Part shown: positions 30,436 to 38,432 of the stretch, in pieces | Numbering within the stretch: the stretch's first letter is position 1 | How the letters are laid out: each line of letters opens with the position of its first letter | From: JAWCLZ01 sp038850275 | GTDB lineage: Archaea > Halobacteriota > JAWCLZ01 | Direction of reading: 5' to 3' | Assembly (NCBI GenBank): GCA_038850275.1 | Contig: JAWCLZ010000012.1 | Location: 1 to 41,034, forward strand | DNA: 41,034 bases | Notes under the pieces: model-generated | Database searches by the model: none | The model's input: the letters and a program-made list of their open reading frames with translations, nothing else | What the model was told of the DNA's origin: nothing | Made by a program: the position numbers and the translations under genes

Positions 30436-31572
30436 ATGCGGATGCACGAGTATCAAGCCAAACAAGTTTTCGCAAGCTATAAAATCCCAATTCCACGAGG
30501 CGAGGTAGCAAAGCTACCTGAAGAAGCAAAAGAGATAGCGAGGAGAATAAATAAACCTGTTGCAATAAAAGCGCAGGTGCATGTGGGAGGTAGAGGTAAA
30601 GCAGGTGGAATTGTATTTGCAAGCAACCCCGAAGAAGCTGAGTTGCAAGCGAGGAAAATTCTGGGGATGAAAATTAAGGGCTTAACTGTTGAAAAGATAC
30701 TCGTTGAGGAAAAACTGGATATAGCTGATGAATACTACCTCGGCTTTACCCTTGATAGAAGCAAGCGCCTTCCAGTGGCAATAGCGAGTTCAATGGGTGG
30801 TGTGGATATAGAGGAAGTTGCAGCTAAAACCCCTGAAAAGATCGCTAAAATGCACATAGACCCACTCTGGGGATTCCACGACTATCAAGCTAGACAGCTC
30901 ATCAACAACGCCGGGATTAAAAAAGTAGTTGCAGGTAGAGCTGCAGCACTACTTAAAACTCTATATCAGATCTTCGAAGAGAAAGATGCATCTCTAGTGG
31001 AGATAAACCCCTTAGTTGTGACAAAACAAGGTGAAGTTGTTGCAAGCGATGCAAAAATGCTAATAGATGACAGCGCTCTATATCGCCAGCCTGAGCTATT
31101 AAAATTCAAAGAAGCAAGCGAGGATAATCCACTTGAGAGGAGAGCTGGAGAGCTGGGCTTGAACTATGTGAAACTAGATGGCAGCATAGGGGTACTTGGC
31201 AATGGTGCTGGACTTGTAATGGCAACTCTCGATCTAATTCACCTAGAAGGGGGAAGACCAGCGAATTTCCTTGATTTAAGAGGAGGAGCATCAGCTGAAA
31301 TGGTGAAGAAAGGGCTTGAAATCGTGCTTGCTGATCCAGATGTAAAAGTAGTGCTCTTCAACATCCTTGGGGGCATAACTAGATGCGATGAAGTAGCAAG
31401 GGGTATTGTTAGCGTGCTTTCCTCGATGGAAGTAAAAGTGCCCATCGTAATTAGACTCGCGGGTACAAATGAAGAGGAGGGGAGGGAAATACTTAAACAA
31501 GTGAAGGTAATAACCGCTGAGACGATGGAGGAATGCGCTAGAAAAGCAGTTGCAATTGCAAAGGAGCGATGA
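30436..31572 (+). CDS. sucC: Succinyl-CoA synthetase (ADP-forming), beta subunit
   Basis: Makes ATP or GTP from succinyl-CoA, or the reverse, in a partial citric acid cycle. Length 378. N-terminal ATP-grasp: RMHEYQAKQVF, VAIKAQVHVGGRGKAGGI; VEINPLVV; CoA-ligase half with GSIGVLGNGAGLVMATLDL, GGRPANFLDLRGGA, FNILGGITRCDEVARGI. Either ATG 30436 or ATG 30442 could start it. Followed 3 bases later by sucD. Confidence 0.97.
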   Translation: MRMHEYQAKQVFASYKIPIPRGEVAKLPEEAKEIARRINKPVAIKAQVHVGGRGKAGGIVFASNPEEAELQARKILGMKIKGLTVEKILVEEKLDIADEYYLGFTLDRSKRLPVAIASSMGGVDIEEVAAKTPEKIAKMHIDPLWGFHDYQARQLINNAGIKKVVAGRAAALLKTLYQIFEEKDASLVEINPLVVTKQGEVVASDAKMLIDDSALYRQPELLKFKEASEDNPLERRAGELGLNYVKLDGSIGVLGNGAGLVMATLDLIHLEGGRPANFLDLRGGASAEMVKKGLEIVLADPDVKVVLFNILGGITRCDEVARGIVSVLSSMEVKVPIVIRLAGTNEEEGREILKQVKVITAETMEECARKAVAIAKER

Positions 31573-31575
31573 TAT

Positions 31576-32451
31576 ATGAGCATATTGATCGATAGAAACA
31601 CGAGGGTTGTGGTGCAGGGAATAACAGGTAAGGAGGGGCTTTTTCATACTCAGCGAATGCTTGCATATGGCACGAAAATAGTTGCAGGGGTTACCCCTGG
31701 CAAGGAAGGACTCAAGGTGGATGGCATTCCAGTCTACGATACCGTTGCAGCTGCGGTTGAGAGGGAGAAGGCAAATACTTCCATAATCTTCGTGCCTGCG
31801 AGATTTGCAGTGGATGCAATCTATGAAGCTGCTAATGCAGGTTTAGATGTAATAGTATGCATAACCGAGGGAATACCAACGCTTGATATGCTCAAGGTAT
31901 GCAGAAGACTTGCATTGCTTGATAAGAAACCAGTATTGATAGGTCCAAATTGCCCAGGAGTAATAACACCTGGGGAGAGTCTAGTGGGAATTCTACCCGG
32001 GCATCTATTCACACCTGGAAATGTAGGAATTGTTTCGAGAAGCGGTACATTAACTTATCAAATCGTTGATAATCTCACCCGCCTTGGAATAGGCCAGAGC
32101 ACTTGCTTGGGAATAGGAGGTGATCCAGTCGTAGGCTCAAACTTCATTGAAATACTTGAGAAATTCGAGAGAGATAGACAAACCGAGCTCGTGATTTTAA
32201 TTGGAGAAATAGGCGGTACAGATGAAGAGGAAGCAGCGGTTTATATTAAGCGAAATATGAGCAAACCAGTGGTTGCCTTCGTAGCTGGCATAACCGCGCC
32301 CCCTGGCAAGCGAATGGGACACGCTGGAGCGATAATCTCAGGTTCAACTGGAACAGCGGAGGCAAAGATCAAAGCTTTTGAAAAAGCAGGTGTTAAAGTT
32401 GGAAGAACTCCAGCTGAAGTTGCGGAAATCGCAAGAAAAATTTTGAAATAG
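31576..32451 (+). CDS. sucD: Succinyl-CoA synthetase (ADP-forming), alpha subunit
   Basis: Alpha subunit, 291 residues, carries the phospho-histidine. CoA-binding Rossmann part: VVVQGITGKEGLFHTQRM, GVTPGKEG; GPNCPGVITPGES; GIVSRSGTLTYQI; phosphorylation site PGKRMGHAGAIISG; GTAEAKIKAF. Paired with sucC (3-base gap) and followed 5 bases later by srp19. Confidence 0.97.
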   Translation: MSILIDRNTRVVVQGITGKEGLFHTQRMLAYGTKIVAGVTPGKEGLKVDGIPVYDTVAAAVEREKANTSIIFVPARFAVDAIYEAANAGLDVIVCITEGIPTLDMLKVCRRLALLDKKPVLIGPNCPGVITPGESLVGILPGHLFTPGNVGIVSRSGTLTYQIVDNLTRLGIGQSTCLGIGGDPVVGSNFIEILEKFERDRQTELVILIGEIGGTDEEEAAVYIKRNMSKPVVAFVAGITAPPGKRMGHAGAIISGSTGTAEAKIKAFEKAGVKVGRTPAEVAEIARKILK

Positions 32452-32456
32452 AGAAC

Positions 32457-32768
32457 ATGGAGCGCAGTAGAAAAATAGTGATCTGGCCAGCTAATCTTGA
32501 TTCCAGTAAAAGCAGGAGAGAGGGAAGAGCAATTCCAAAGCAGCTTGCAGTTCTAACTCCCAAGCTTGAGGAGATAGAACTTGCAGCAAGGGAACTAAAT
32601 CTCAATCCTGAAAGAGAAGCGCAGAAGGCCTATCCAAAGAGTTGGTGGGAAAGAACAGGGCTAATCAAAGTGGATAAAATCGCCCCTAAGACTCAAATTA
32701 TAAGGCAGATAGCGCAGAAGATCACTGAAATAAGAGCAAGAGCAGCTGTGCAAAAACCTAAGAAATAA
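32457..32768 (+). CDS. srp19: Signal recognition particle 19 kDa protein
   Basis: Binds SRP RNA and promotes SRP54 assembly for membrane protein targeting. Length 103. Motifs: IVIWPANLDSSKSRREGRAI, LAARELNLNPE, YPKSWWERTGLIKV. Placed at the end of the sucCD transcript with a 5-base gap; ATGGAGC start without a clear ribosome binding site. Confidence 0.95.
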   Translation: MERSRKIVIWPANLDSSKSRREGRAIPKQLAVLTPKLEEIELAARELNLNPEREAQKAYPKSWWERTGLIKVDKIAPKTQIIRQIAQKITEIRARAAVQKPKK

Positions 32769-32800
32769 CCTCAGCTTTATTAACCATAAAGGGAAAAAAT

Positions 32801-33460
32801 ATGGTTATGTTCGACCTGCATACTCATTCCACTTTTAGCGATGGCTCTCTTATCCCAAGTGAGCTCGCGAGAAGAGCATTTGTCCACGGCTATAAAGCAG
32901 TTGCAATCACTGATCACGTGGATTTCACAAACATCAAGTTTGTTTTGAAAAATGTGAGGAAAATCAAAAACATCGAGAGAGATTTGAATATTAGAGTAAT
33001 TATTGGCGTTGAATTAACACATGTGCCTCCATCTAAAATTGCAAGCTTAGTTAAACTAGCGAGGGAACTGGGCTCTGAGCTTATTATTGTACATGGTGAA
33101 ACACTCGTGGAGCCAGTGGCGAAGGGAACCAATCGAGCTGCAGTTGAACTCCCAGATGTAGATATCTTAGCACATCCAGGGTTAATAACGATTGAAGAAG
33201 CAGAACTCGCGCGGGAAAATGACATTTATTTAGAGCTAACTTCTCGCAATGGACATAATCGAAGCAATGGACACGTAGCGAGAATTGCAGAAGAAGCTAA
33301 AGCAAAGCTATTGGTGAACACAGATCTCCACGACCCAGATGACTATATAACTAAGGAAGTAGCTATAGAAGTAGCAATGGGCGCAGGATTGAGAGCAAAA
33401 GAAGCAAGCGATGTGATCGAAAGAAATCCAGAAAAGCTACTTCAGAAGATTAAGGAATAA
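32801..33460 (+). CDS. PHP-domain protein, histidinol phosphatase-like
   Basis: Metal-dependent phosphoesterase fold of 219 residues. Metal-binding motifs: FDLHTHSTFSDGSL (two His), AITDHVDF, IIGVELTHVP, IIVHGET, ILAHPGLIT, NTDLHDPDDY. Archaeal members are named histidinol-phosphatase-like but the substrate has rarely been tested; no his genes are near. RNase P subunit Rpp30 shares the fold but lacks these intact metal ligands, so I do not call it that. Confidence 0.85.
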   Translation: MVMFDLHTHSTFSDGSLIPSELARRAFVHGYKAVAITDHVDFTNIKFVLKNVRKIKNIERDLNIRVIIGVELTHVPPSKIASLVKLARELGSELIIVHGETLVEPVAKGTNRAAVELPDVDILAHPGLITIEEAELARENDIYLELTSRNGHNRSNGHVARIAEEAKAKLLVNTDLHDPDDYITKEVAIEVAMGAGLRAKEASDVIERNPEKLLQKIKE

Positions 33461-33462
33461 AG

Positions 33463-33504
33463 TTTATATTGAAGTTTCATTTCCGAGGTTAACTTTATAT
33501 TGAA
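33463..33504 (+). promoter_or_regulatory. Duplicated 11-bp TATA-like element before the ferredoxin/flavoprotein pair
   Basis: TTTATATTGAA occurs exactly at 33463-33473 and 33494-33504, 31 bases apart (three helical turns), each in a similar context (AAGT/AACT before, TTTC shortly after). The downstream copy is placed about 55-65 bases before ATG 33561. It could be two promoters or a promoter plus regulator site. Confidence 0.5.
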
Positions 33505-33560
33505 TTTCGCCAGTTTAATATTCCTAATAGAAATAGGAAATTATTTTCCTAGGTGAATGA

Positions 33561-33833
33561 ATGTTGGAATGCATCGGCTGTGGAAATTGCGTAGTTGTAT
33601 GTCCTGTTAGCGCGAGGAGAGACAACTTTGTAGCTGGAGGTTCGGGTCCGAGGACTTCAGAAGTTACGCTTGCCGTTGAAAATGGATTCGCACGATGGAA
33701 GCGCTTGAAGCTATGCGAAGGATGCAGAACCTGCTTTGAAGCTTGTCCAACTGGAGCTATAAGAGATAAAATTGCATTCCGAACTAAAATGCGAGCAGCT
33801 TGGAATAGAGCTCGAAAAAAATATTTAGATTAG
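33561..33833 (+). CDS. Two-cluster ferredoxin
   Basis: Electron carrier of 90 residues with two [4Fe-4S] motifs, CIGCGNCVVVCPV and CEGCRTCFEACPTGAI, separated by about 40 residues, wider than a minimal ferredoxin. The basic C-terminus (KMRAAWNRARKKYLD) may dock to a partner. The flavoprotein gene starts 11 bases downstream, so it is the likely electron donor or acceptor of that enzyme. Confidence 0.88.
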   Translation: MLECIGCGNCVVVCPVSARRDNFVAGGSGPRTSEVTLAVENGFARWKRLKLCEGCRTCFEACPTGAIRDKIAFRTKMRAAWNRARKKYLD

Positions 33834-33844
33834 GAGGGATTAAA

Positions 33845-35434
33845 TTGCCGGAAAGCTATCCAAATGCGAGATCTACAACTGGAACTGATCTAAGAACTTG
33901 GGACCCAAGCCCATTGAGTGGAATGTGTCCAATTTGCATTAAAGACTGCAATGTACTATGTGAAATAGGAAAATCAGCAATTCGAGGGAGAGAAGTGCTC
34001 TATCCCGTGCCAGAGCAATTTGGAAAAAGCACAGCTGCTTCTAATAAGGACTACGTACTTGACTGGTCGCACTTCCAAATTCAAACTGCACTTTGGGGTG
34101 CAGTTGGGATCCCCGCTGATTCAGATATAGCATTATTTCCAAATGTAAACATTGAAACCAAAACTGGTGGAGTAAAATTAAAGGTGCCAGTACTTATAGC
34201 AGGTTTGGGGTCAACTGCCGTTGCAAAGAACAACTGGGATGGCCTAGCTCAAGGCGCGGCTATAAGTGGCACAATCCTAACAATTGGGGAAAATGTTTGC
34301 GGAATGGATATGGAAGCCAAGTTTACAAATGGAAAAGTAACCTACTCCAAGGATTTAAAATATCGAGTCGAAGCTTACCGTGAATTCTGGGATGGGGAAT
34401 ATGGAGATATTGTAGTGCAAACTAACGTTGAAGATCAAAGACTAGGTGTAGATATATATGCCATATCCAAGCTCGAGGTCAACATCATAGAGCGAAAGTG
34501 GGGACAGGGAGCTAAAGCCATAGGCGGAGAGGTAAGGATATTTGATTTAGAGAAAGCCATAGAATTAAAACGCAGAGGGTACATAGTAATCCCAGATCCC
34601 GAGGACAAAGAAGTTCAAGAGGCATTTAAAAATAAGGTTTTCACCTCGTTTGAGCGGCATAGTAGAGTGGGAATGCCAACCGAGAAAGGCTTCATTGAGG
34701 ATGTTGAATGGCTTCGCGATCAAGGGGCTAAAAAGGTATTTCTAAAAACAGGAGCTTATAAGCCAGCGGCTGTAGCTTGGACAATGAAGCTAGCAAGCCA
34801 AGCAAAGATAGATCAAGTTACCTTTGATGGCGCTGGAGGAGGCACTGGAATGAGTCCAGTTCCAATGATGCAGGAATGCAGTACTCCAACAGTTTTCCTA
34901 GAGGCACAGGTTTTGAAGTGCTGCGAGATTCTACGTAGAAAAGGCCGCTATATCCCGGACATTGTAATGGCAGGTGGTTTCACTAATGAGACACAGATCT
35001 TCAAGGCAATTGCTCTTAGTAACTTTGGACACGGGCCTTATGTTAAAGCAGTTGCAACAGCTAGATCGCCAATAACCGCGGTTATGAAGGCAACGCATTT
35101 AGTTGAGCAAGCGAAAGAAGGTACTCTACCGCCTGAATTTGAGGAGAACTATGGCTCTACCCCGGATCAATTCTTCATCTGCTCAACAGAGCTAAGGCAT
35201 AAATATGGCAAGCGCTATGAAAAACTCCATCCAGGGGCAATTGGATTGTATAGCTACTTTGTAGATAGAATAGGCACTGGCTTGAGGCAGCTTATGGCAG
35301 GAAGTAGGAAGTTCAAGCTTGAGTTGATTGATAGAAGCGATCTTGCCTCGCTTACTGATCGAGCAGCTCGCGTTACAGGTATTCCTTTGATTGAATATGT
35401 GGAACAAGAAGAGATGGAGCAAATTTTAAGCTAA
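33845..35434 (+). CDS. FMN-binding glutamate synthase-like protein (GltB domain 2 family)
   Basis: A 529-residue flavoprotein of the glutamate synthase central-domain family. N-terminal cysteines (MCPICIKDCNVLC) may hold a cluster. The barrel has VLIAGLGSTAV, QTNVEDQRLGVD, QVTFDGAGGGTGMSP (FMN phosphate loop) and IVMAGGFTNETQIFKAIAL. It lacks the glutaminase domain, so if it makes glutamate the ammonia must come from elsewhere; many archaeal members are of unknown reaction. Start TTG 33845 follows TAGGAGGGA (33831-33839). Confidence 0.85.
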   Translation: MPESYPNARSTTGTDLRTWDPSPLSGMCPICIKDCNVLCEIGKSAIRGREVLYPVPEQFGKSTAASNKDYVLDWSHFQIQTALWGAVGIPADSDIALFPNVNIETKTGGVKLKVPVLIAGLGSTAVAKNNWDGLAQGAAISGTILTIGENVCGMDMEAKFTNGKVTYSKDLKYRVEAYREFWDGEYGDIVVQTNVEDQRLGVDIYAISKLEVNIIERKWGQGAKAIGGEVRIFDLEKAIELKRRGYIVIPDPEDKEVQEAFKNKVFTSFERHSRVGMPTEKGFIEDVEWLRDQGAKKVFLKTGAYKPAAVAWTMKLASQAKIDQVTFDGAGGGTGMSPVPMMQECSTPTVFLEAQVLKCCEILRRKGRYIPDIVMAGGFTNETQIFKAIALSNFGHGPYVKAVATARSPITAVMKATHLVEQAKEGTLPPEFEENYGSTPDQFFICSTELRHKYGKRYEKLHPGAIGLYSYFVDRIGTGLRQLMAGSRKFKLELIDRSDLASLTDRAARVTGIPLIEYVEQEEMEQILS

Positions 35435-35440
35435 ACAAAC

Positions 35441-35458
35441 TATTTTTTATTTTCTTAA
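35441..35458 (+). terminator. T-rich terminator after the flavoprotein gene
   Basis: TATTTTTTATTTTCTTAA begins 7 bases after the stop. Archaeal RNA polymerase terminates at such T-rich tracts without a hairpin. Confidence 0.4.
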
Positions 35459-35605
35459 TTTATTTAATGCAAACATTATCGCAGCAAAGGCAAAGAAGTA
35501 GATTTCTCCCAAATTCAACTTTAACCCCCTATCTTCTTCGCTCTTTAACTATTTAAAATATGCAGTACATAATGCATTATGATTCATCATTGTGTGCTGC
35601 TATAT

Positions 35606-35785
35606 TCATTGTCTATATTCATTGTTATTTGCATTTGAACAATTTATGTAATGATTTACAGCTGCTTGCAAAGCGCCTTTTGTGCTATATCTACCGGATT
35701 TTTTCTTCAATCTAATTAGATCTTCCTTTGTTAATACAGTTTGTGCATATATTACATCGATCACTTTGCTCACCAATATATCCAT
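35606..35785 (-). CDS. 59-residue DUF5371-like / ribbon-helix-helix-like protein
   Basis: ATG at 35785, TGA at 35606-35608. Contains VIYAQTVLTKEDLIRLKKKS then GRYSTKGALQAAVNHYINCS and a polar tail. The pattern T-h-L-x-x-x-x-h-x-x-L followed by S-T-K-x-A-L-x-x-A-V-x-x-Y resembles the small methanogen family I recall as DUF5371 and also VapB/ribbon-helix-helix antitoxins. A TATA-like stretch lies just upstream (35800-35815 complement) and there is no ribosome binding site, so leaderless translation is likely. The rest of the 732-base gap around it is AT-rich and shows no other gene. Confidence 0.6.
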   Translation of the reverse strand: MDILVSKVIDVIYAQTVLTKEDLIRLKKKSGRYSTKGALQAAVNHYINCSNANNNEYRQ

Positions 35786-35951
35786 ATCAAAACCGCTATT
35801 TATATTTTATTATATGTTTTTTCTAAAAAAGAATTCATTTTTTTGATTATATAATAAATATAAATTAATTTATGCAATTTTTTTGTAATTTAAATCTTAA
35901 AAATGGTAAAAAATTATAAATTAGATGTAAATTATTTTATTATTATGATTG

Positions 35952-35969
35952 ATTATCAGCAATGATAAT
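35952..35969. promoter_or_regulatory. 7-bp perfect palindrome, possible operator
   Basis: ATTATCA-GCAA-TGATAAT, in an AT-rich intergenic stretch between the DUF5371-like gene and arsM. Arm sequence recalls metal-regulator (Fur/DtxR-type) boxes but with arms in the opposite order. It is downstream of arsM, so it can only serve the minus-strand DUF5371-like gene or an unseen transcript. Confidence 0.35.
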
Positions 35970-36166
35970 TGCCATTTTTTAATTTTGAATTTTGAAGGAG
36001 CATTTTTGAACTAACTATGTGCTCAATAGGAAAGAGCTTTCATCGATTATTCTTAACTCTTGAAATAACTGCTTTTATCGGCGTGGAGATATGAAATGCG
36101 AGTACAGTTTTTCAAGTAGATTGTACTGAAGCAACGAAGCAGGCTTAAGCGAAGTTACACGAAGCC

Positions 36167-37018
36167 CTATCTCAAGATATCATGCGGCTTAACCCCAGAG
36201 ACCATCATGCTTATAACCATATTTGCGCTTTCCCTTATCTTTTCAGATGGTATTTTTAAATTCTCCATAATTGCCTTTGCTGGGGGGTAATTAGCCATAC
36301 AATCGGTAGGGAAACGTGTTTCATCAATTATTCTAACATCTTGAAATCCTGCCTCTTTTATGGTTTTTATGTATTCATTTTTCAATATTGCACCTGAAAG
36401 GCAACCAATGTAAGCCTCGATAGAGTTTTTTATGAAATCTGGAAGTTCCTTCAACAATACGATGTCAGATATCATTAACCTTCCACTGGGTTTAAGCACC
36501 CTGTACGCCTCTGCGAATACTCTGCTTTTATCGGGTGAGAGATTGATAACACAATTTGAAATGACAACATCGACATAATTATCTAGAACTGGTAAATCCT
36601 CAATTTCTCCAAGTATAAATTCTATGTTTTCATATCCACCTTTCTTAGCATTCTCTCTTGCTTTTTCAATCATCTCAGGTGTCATATCTACTCCAATGAC
36701 TTTACCTTTTTTACCAACCTTTTGAGCAGCAAGAAAACAATCAAATCCTGCACCCGAGCCAAGATCAAGAACGACCTCCCCTTTTTTTAGGGAAGCAAAT
36801 GCAACAGGATTTCCACAGCCCAAGCCTAGATTTGCTCCCTCTGGAACTCCTTTGAGATTTTCCTCGGTGTACCCTATTTTCCTGCTGATATGCTGGGTCA
36901 ATTGAGCACTCCCACAGCACGAGCAGCCACCTTCCTGTTTCGCAATCTTGGCATAGCCTTCTCTAACAACTTTCTTTATTTTTTCCATTTTCGACCCATC
37001 TTCAAAATGTTTACCCAT
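36167..37018 (-). CDS. arsM: Arsenite S-adenosylmethionine methyltransferase
   Basis: Methylates As(III) with S-adenosylmethionine. Length 283. SAM motif VVLDLGSGAGFDCFLAAQKVG, then GVDMTPEMIEKA; the three conserved cysteines that bind arsenic are at 68 (LGLGCGNP), 156 (ISNCVINL) and 206 (YIGCLSGA), all present. N-terminal GGCSCCGS adds a metal-binding cluster. ATG 37018 directly follows the TGA stop of the AbrB-type gene, so the pair is co-translated and the regulator may sense the same metal. Confidence 0.93.
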   Translation of the reverse strand: MGKHFEDGSKMEKIKKVVREGYAKIAKQEGGCSCCGSAQLTQHISRKIGYTEENLKGVPEGANLGLGCGNPVAFASLKKGEVVLDLGSGAGFDCFLAAQKVGKKGKVIGVDMTPEMIEKARENAKKGGYENIEFILGEIEDLPVLDNYVDVVISNCVINLSPDKSRVFAEAYRVLKPSGRLMISDIVLLKELPDFIKNSIEAYIGCLSGAILKNEYIKTIKEAGFQDVRIIDETRFPTDCMANYPPAKAIMENLKIPSEKIRESANMVISMMVSGVKPHDILR

Positions 37019-37282
37019 TCATTTAAGAATTTCTTTCATCATAGGACTCAGTGTGTCTTTTACCATTCCCACAAAATATTCAGCTTTGATCAAAGAAATA
37101 CAGCATACTTTCCCATCTCTTTCCCAGCTCACAACAGCTAACTTGTCACCTGCGTGGATATTTGCTTTATCTCTTATCTCTTTGGGAAGTACCATTTGTC
37201 CTCGTTCATCTATACTTATTAATGACTCAACTTTACAGCAGCTCATTGGGGAACAAGATTTATTCTTCTCTTTTTTTGCCAT
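37019..37282 (-). CDS. Cys-rich AbrB-type regulator (HgcAB-associated-like)
   Basis: An 87-residue protein. N-terminal KSCSPMSCCK gives a thiol cluster; then a SpoVT/AbrB swapped-hairpin DNA-binding domain, ESLISIDERGQMVLPKEIRD and GDKLAVVSWE, then CCISLIKAEYF and a helical tail. The layout is what I remember of the AbrB-like family found next to mercury-methylation genes hgcAB, but no hgcA or hgcB is in this window. Next to arsM it is a candidate arsenic or mercury responsive repressor. Confidence 0.75.
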   Translation of the reverse strand: MAKKEKNKSCSPMSCCKVESLISIDERGQMVLPKEIRDKANIHAGDKLAVVSWERDGKVCCISLIKAEYFVGMVKDTLSPMMKEILK

Positions 37283-37365
37283 CTACATAAATTATTATTT
37301 TCTGAATATTTAAACTTTTCTGAAAAATCAGTATAAACTGATTAAAAAAATAGTTCAAATACTGC

Positions 37366-37809
37366 TCAAATGAAGAGATTAATTTTCGAATCCTTTGCTT
37401 CATTTAAATAAGTTCCAACCCCGCCAATTTCATCGACTTCAGGAATTAGGTTTTCTTTTTTGATACCCATAATATCCATTGTCATTTCACAAGCGATCAG
37501 CCTCACTCCCAGTTCTTTGGCGTCTTTCAATAACTGGGTAAGCGAGGCAACATTTTTTGCTTTCATTTTTTTCTGCATGATCTTTTTACCTAAACCAGAC
37601 ATATTCATTCTTGAAAGCGGTGCTGTCTCTAATCCGCCTTTTTTCAAGAGATTTAAACCCCAGAATGTGAAGAACATCGAAACTTGCATGCCCATTGCTG
37701 CTGCGCCACTAGCTATTATTAGCGCAGCATAGGCTTTATCCATATCTCCACTGAAGCAAATTATCGTTGCCTTTTCAATTTTTTCAGCCTTTTCAGTCAT
37801 CTCAGCCAT
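37366..37809 (-). CDS. DsrE2-like (DsrE/DsrF/DrsH-like) sulfur carrier protein
   Basis: 147 residues. Motifs: ATIICFSGDMDKAYAALIIA, GMQVSMFFTFWGLNLLKK, GVRLIACEMTMDIMGI (C107, the conserved sulfur-carrying Cys in this family) and the ending GGVGTYLNEA. DsrE2 proteins accept and pass persulfide sulfur, usually with TusA; here the tusA stop and this start are adjacent without a gap, at the end of the five-gene cluster. Confidence 0.88.
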   Translation of the reverse strand: MAEMTEKAEKIEKATIICFSGDMDKAYAALIIASGAAAMGMQVSMFFTFWGLNLLKKGGLETAPLSRMNMSGLGKKIMQKKMKAKNVASLTQLLKDAKELGVRLIACEMTMDIMGIKKENLIPEVDEIGGVGTYLNEAKDSKINLFI

Positions 37810-38046
37810 TCAGCTCCCCTTCTTTATTAGAATTCTCCAAGTTCCATCTGGTCTATCTTCCACCAACAGCACTTCTTCCCCCGTTTGCTGCATAGCTAGC
37901 GGTATTTCCTTTTTCGATACACCATGGTCGCCTATAACCTCGAGTACTTCACCTCGCTGCATCTTCCGCAATTTCTTGCGCGTTTCTACAAGTGGCTGCG
38001 GGCAGATAAGTCCTCTGGTATCTATACTCATGTTAATATTCACCAT
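37810..38046 (-). CDS. tusA: TusA-family sulfurtransferase
   Basis: Small sulfur carrier, 78 residues. SIDTRGLICPQPLVETRKKL holds the CPxP motif with the persulfide-forming Cys15; EVLEVIGDHGVSKKEIPLAM and LLVEDRPDGTWRILIKK complete the fold. Start is at 38046 (MVNINMSID) or possibly the internal ATG five residues later. Located between DsrF-like and DsrE2-like genes. Confidence 0.95.
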   Translation of the reverse strand: MVNINMSIDTRGLICPQPLVETRKKLRKMQRGEVLEVIGDHGVSKKEIPLAMQQTGEEVLLVEDRPDGTWRILIKKGS

Positions 38047-38056
38047 CTAGTTCACC

Positions 38057-38416
38057 TCAAAATGTTATTGTTAAATTCAAATCGATTATTGCATTCAACA
38101 GCTGCTTGCCATCGGCAAATTCCACTCCTTGAATAACCTCTTCTTGCGATATGCCACGAATTTCAGCCGCGTGCTTATCAATTAATACCCTGCCTCCTAG
38201 ATCTATTATATCTTTGATCTGCGCTTCGATAGATGGGAGATTGATGAGCTTCAAGGTATCGCCATGTTCTTTAATTGCTGTATAAACACCATTTTCAAGC
38301 AATAGAATAGTAACTTGCATACCTCTTGATAGCGCAGCAACTCCAACGTAGAGCCCTGCGAATGCATCTTCATGGCCGTAGGGAGCGTGCGATATGATTA
38401 TTCCAATTTTTTTCAT
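38057..38416 (-). CDS. DsrE/DsrF-family protein lacking the active cysteine
   Basis: 119 residues with the DsrEFH fold: KKIGIIISHAPYGHEDAFAG, MQVTILLLENGVYTAIKEH, GGRVLIDKHAAEIRGIS. It contains no cysteine, so it would be a structural (DsrF/TusC-like) subunit of a hetero-oligomer with its neighbours rather than a sulfur carrier itself. 10 bases separate it from tusA. Confidence 0.82.
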   Translation of the reverse strand: MKKIGIIISHAPYGHEDAFAGLYVGVAALSRGMQVTILLLENGVYTAIKEHGDTLKLINLPSIEAQIKDIIDLGGRVLIDKHAAEIRGISQEEVIQGVEFADGKQLLNAIIDLNLTITF

Positions 38417-38432
38417 ATTTTACTTCCTCCCA

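Noticed and set aside
32801..33460. PHP-domain gene as RNase P subunit Rpp30
   Set aside because: It has the full set of metal-binding His/Asp motifs of PHP phosphoesterases; Rpp30 usually lacks these.
36101..36127. AGTACA...TGTACT inverted repeat downstream of arsM
   Set aside because: Six-base arms with a 15-base spacer in AT-rich DNA are expected by chance; no linked feature.
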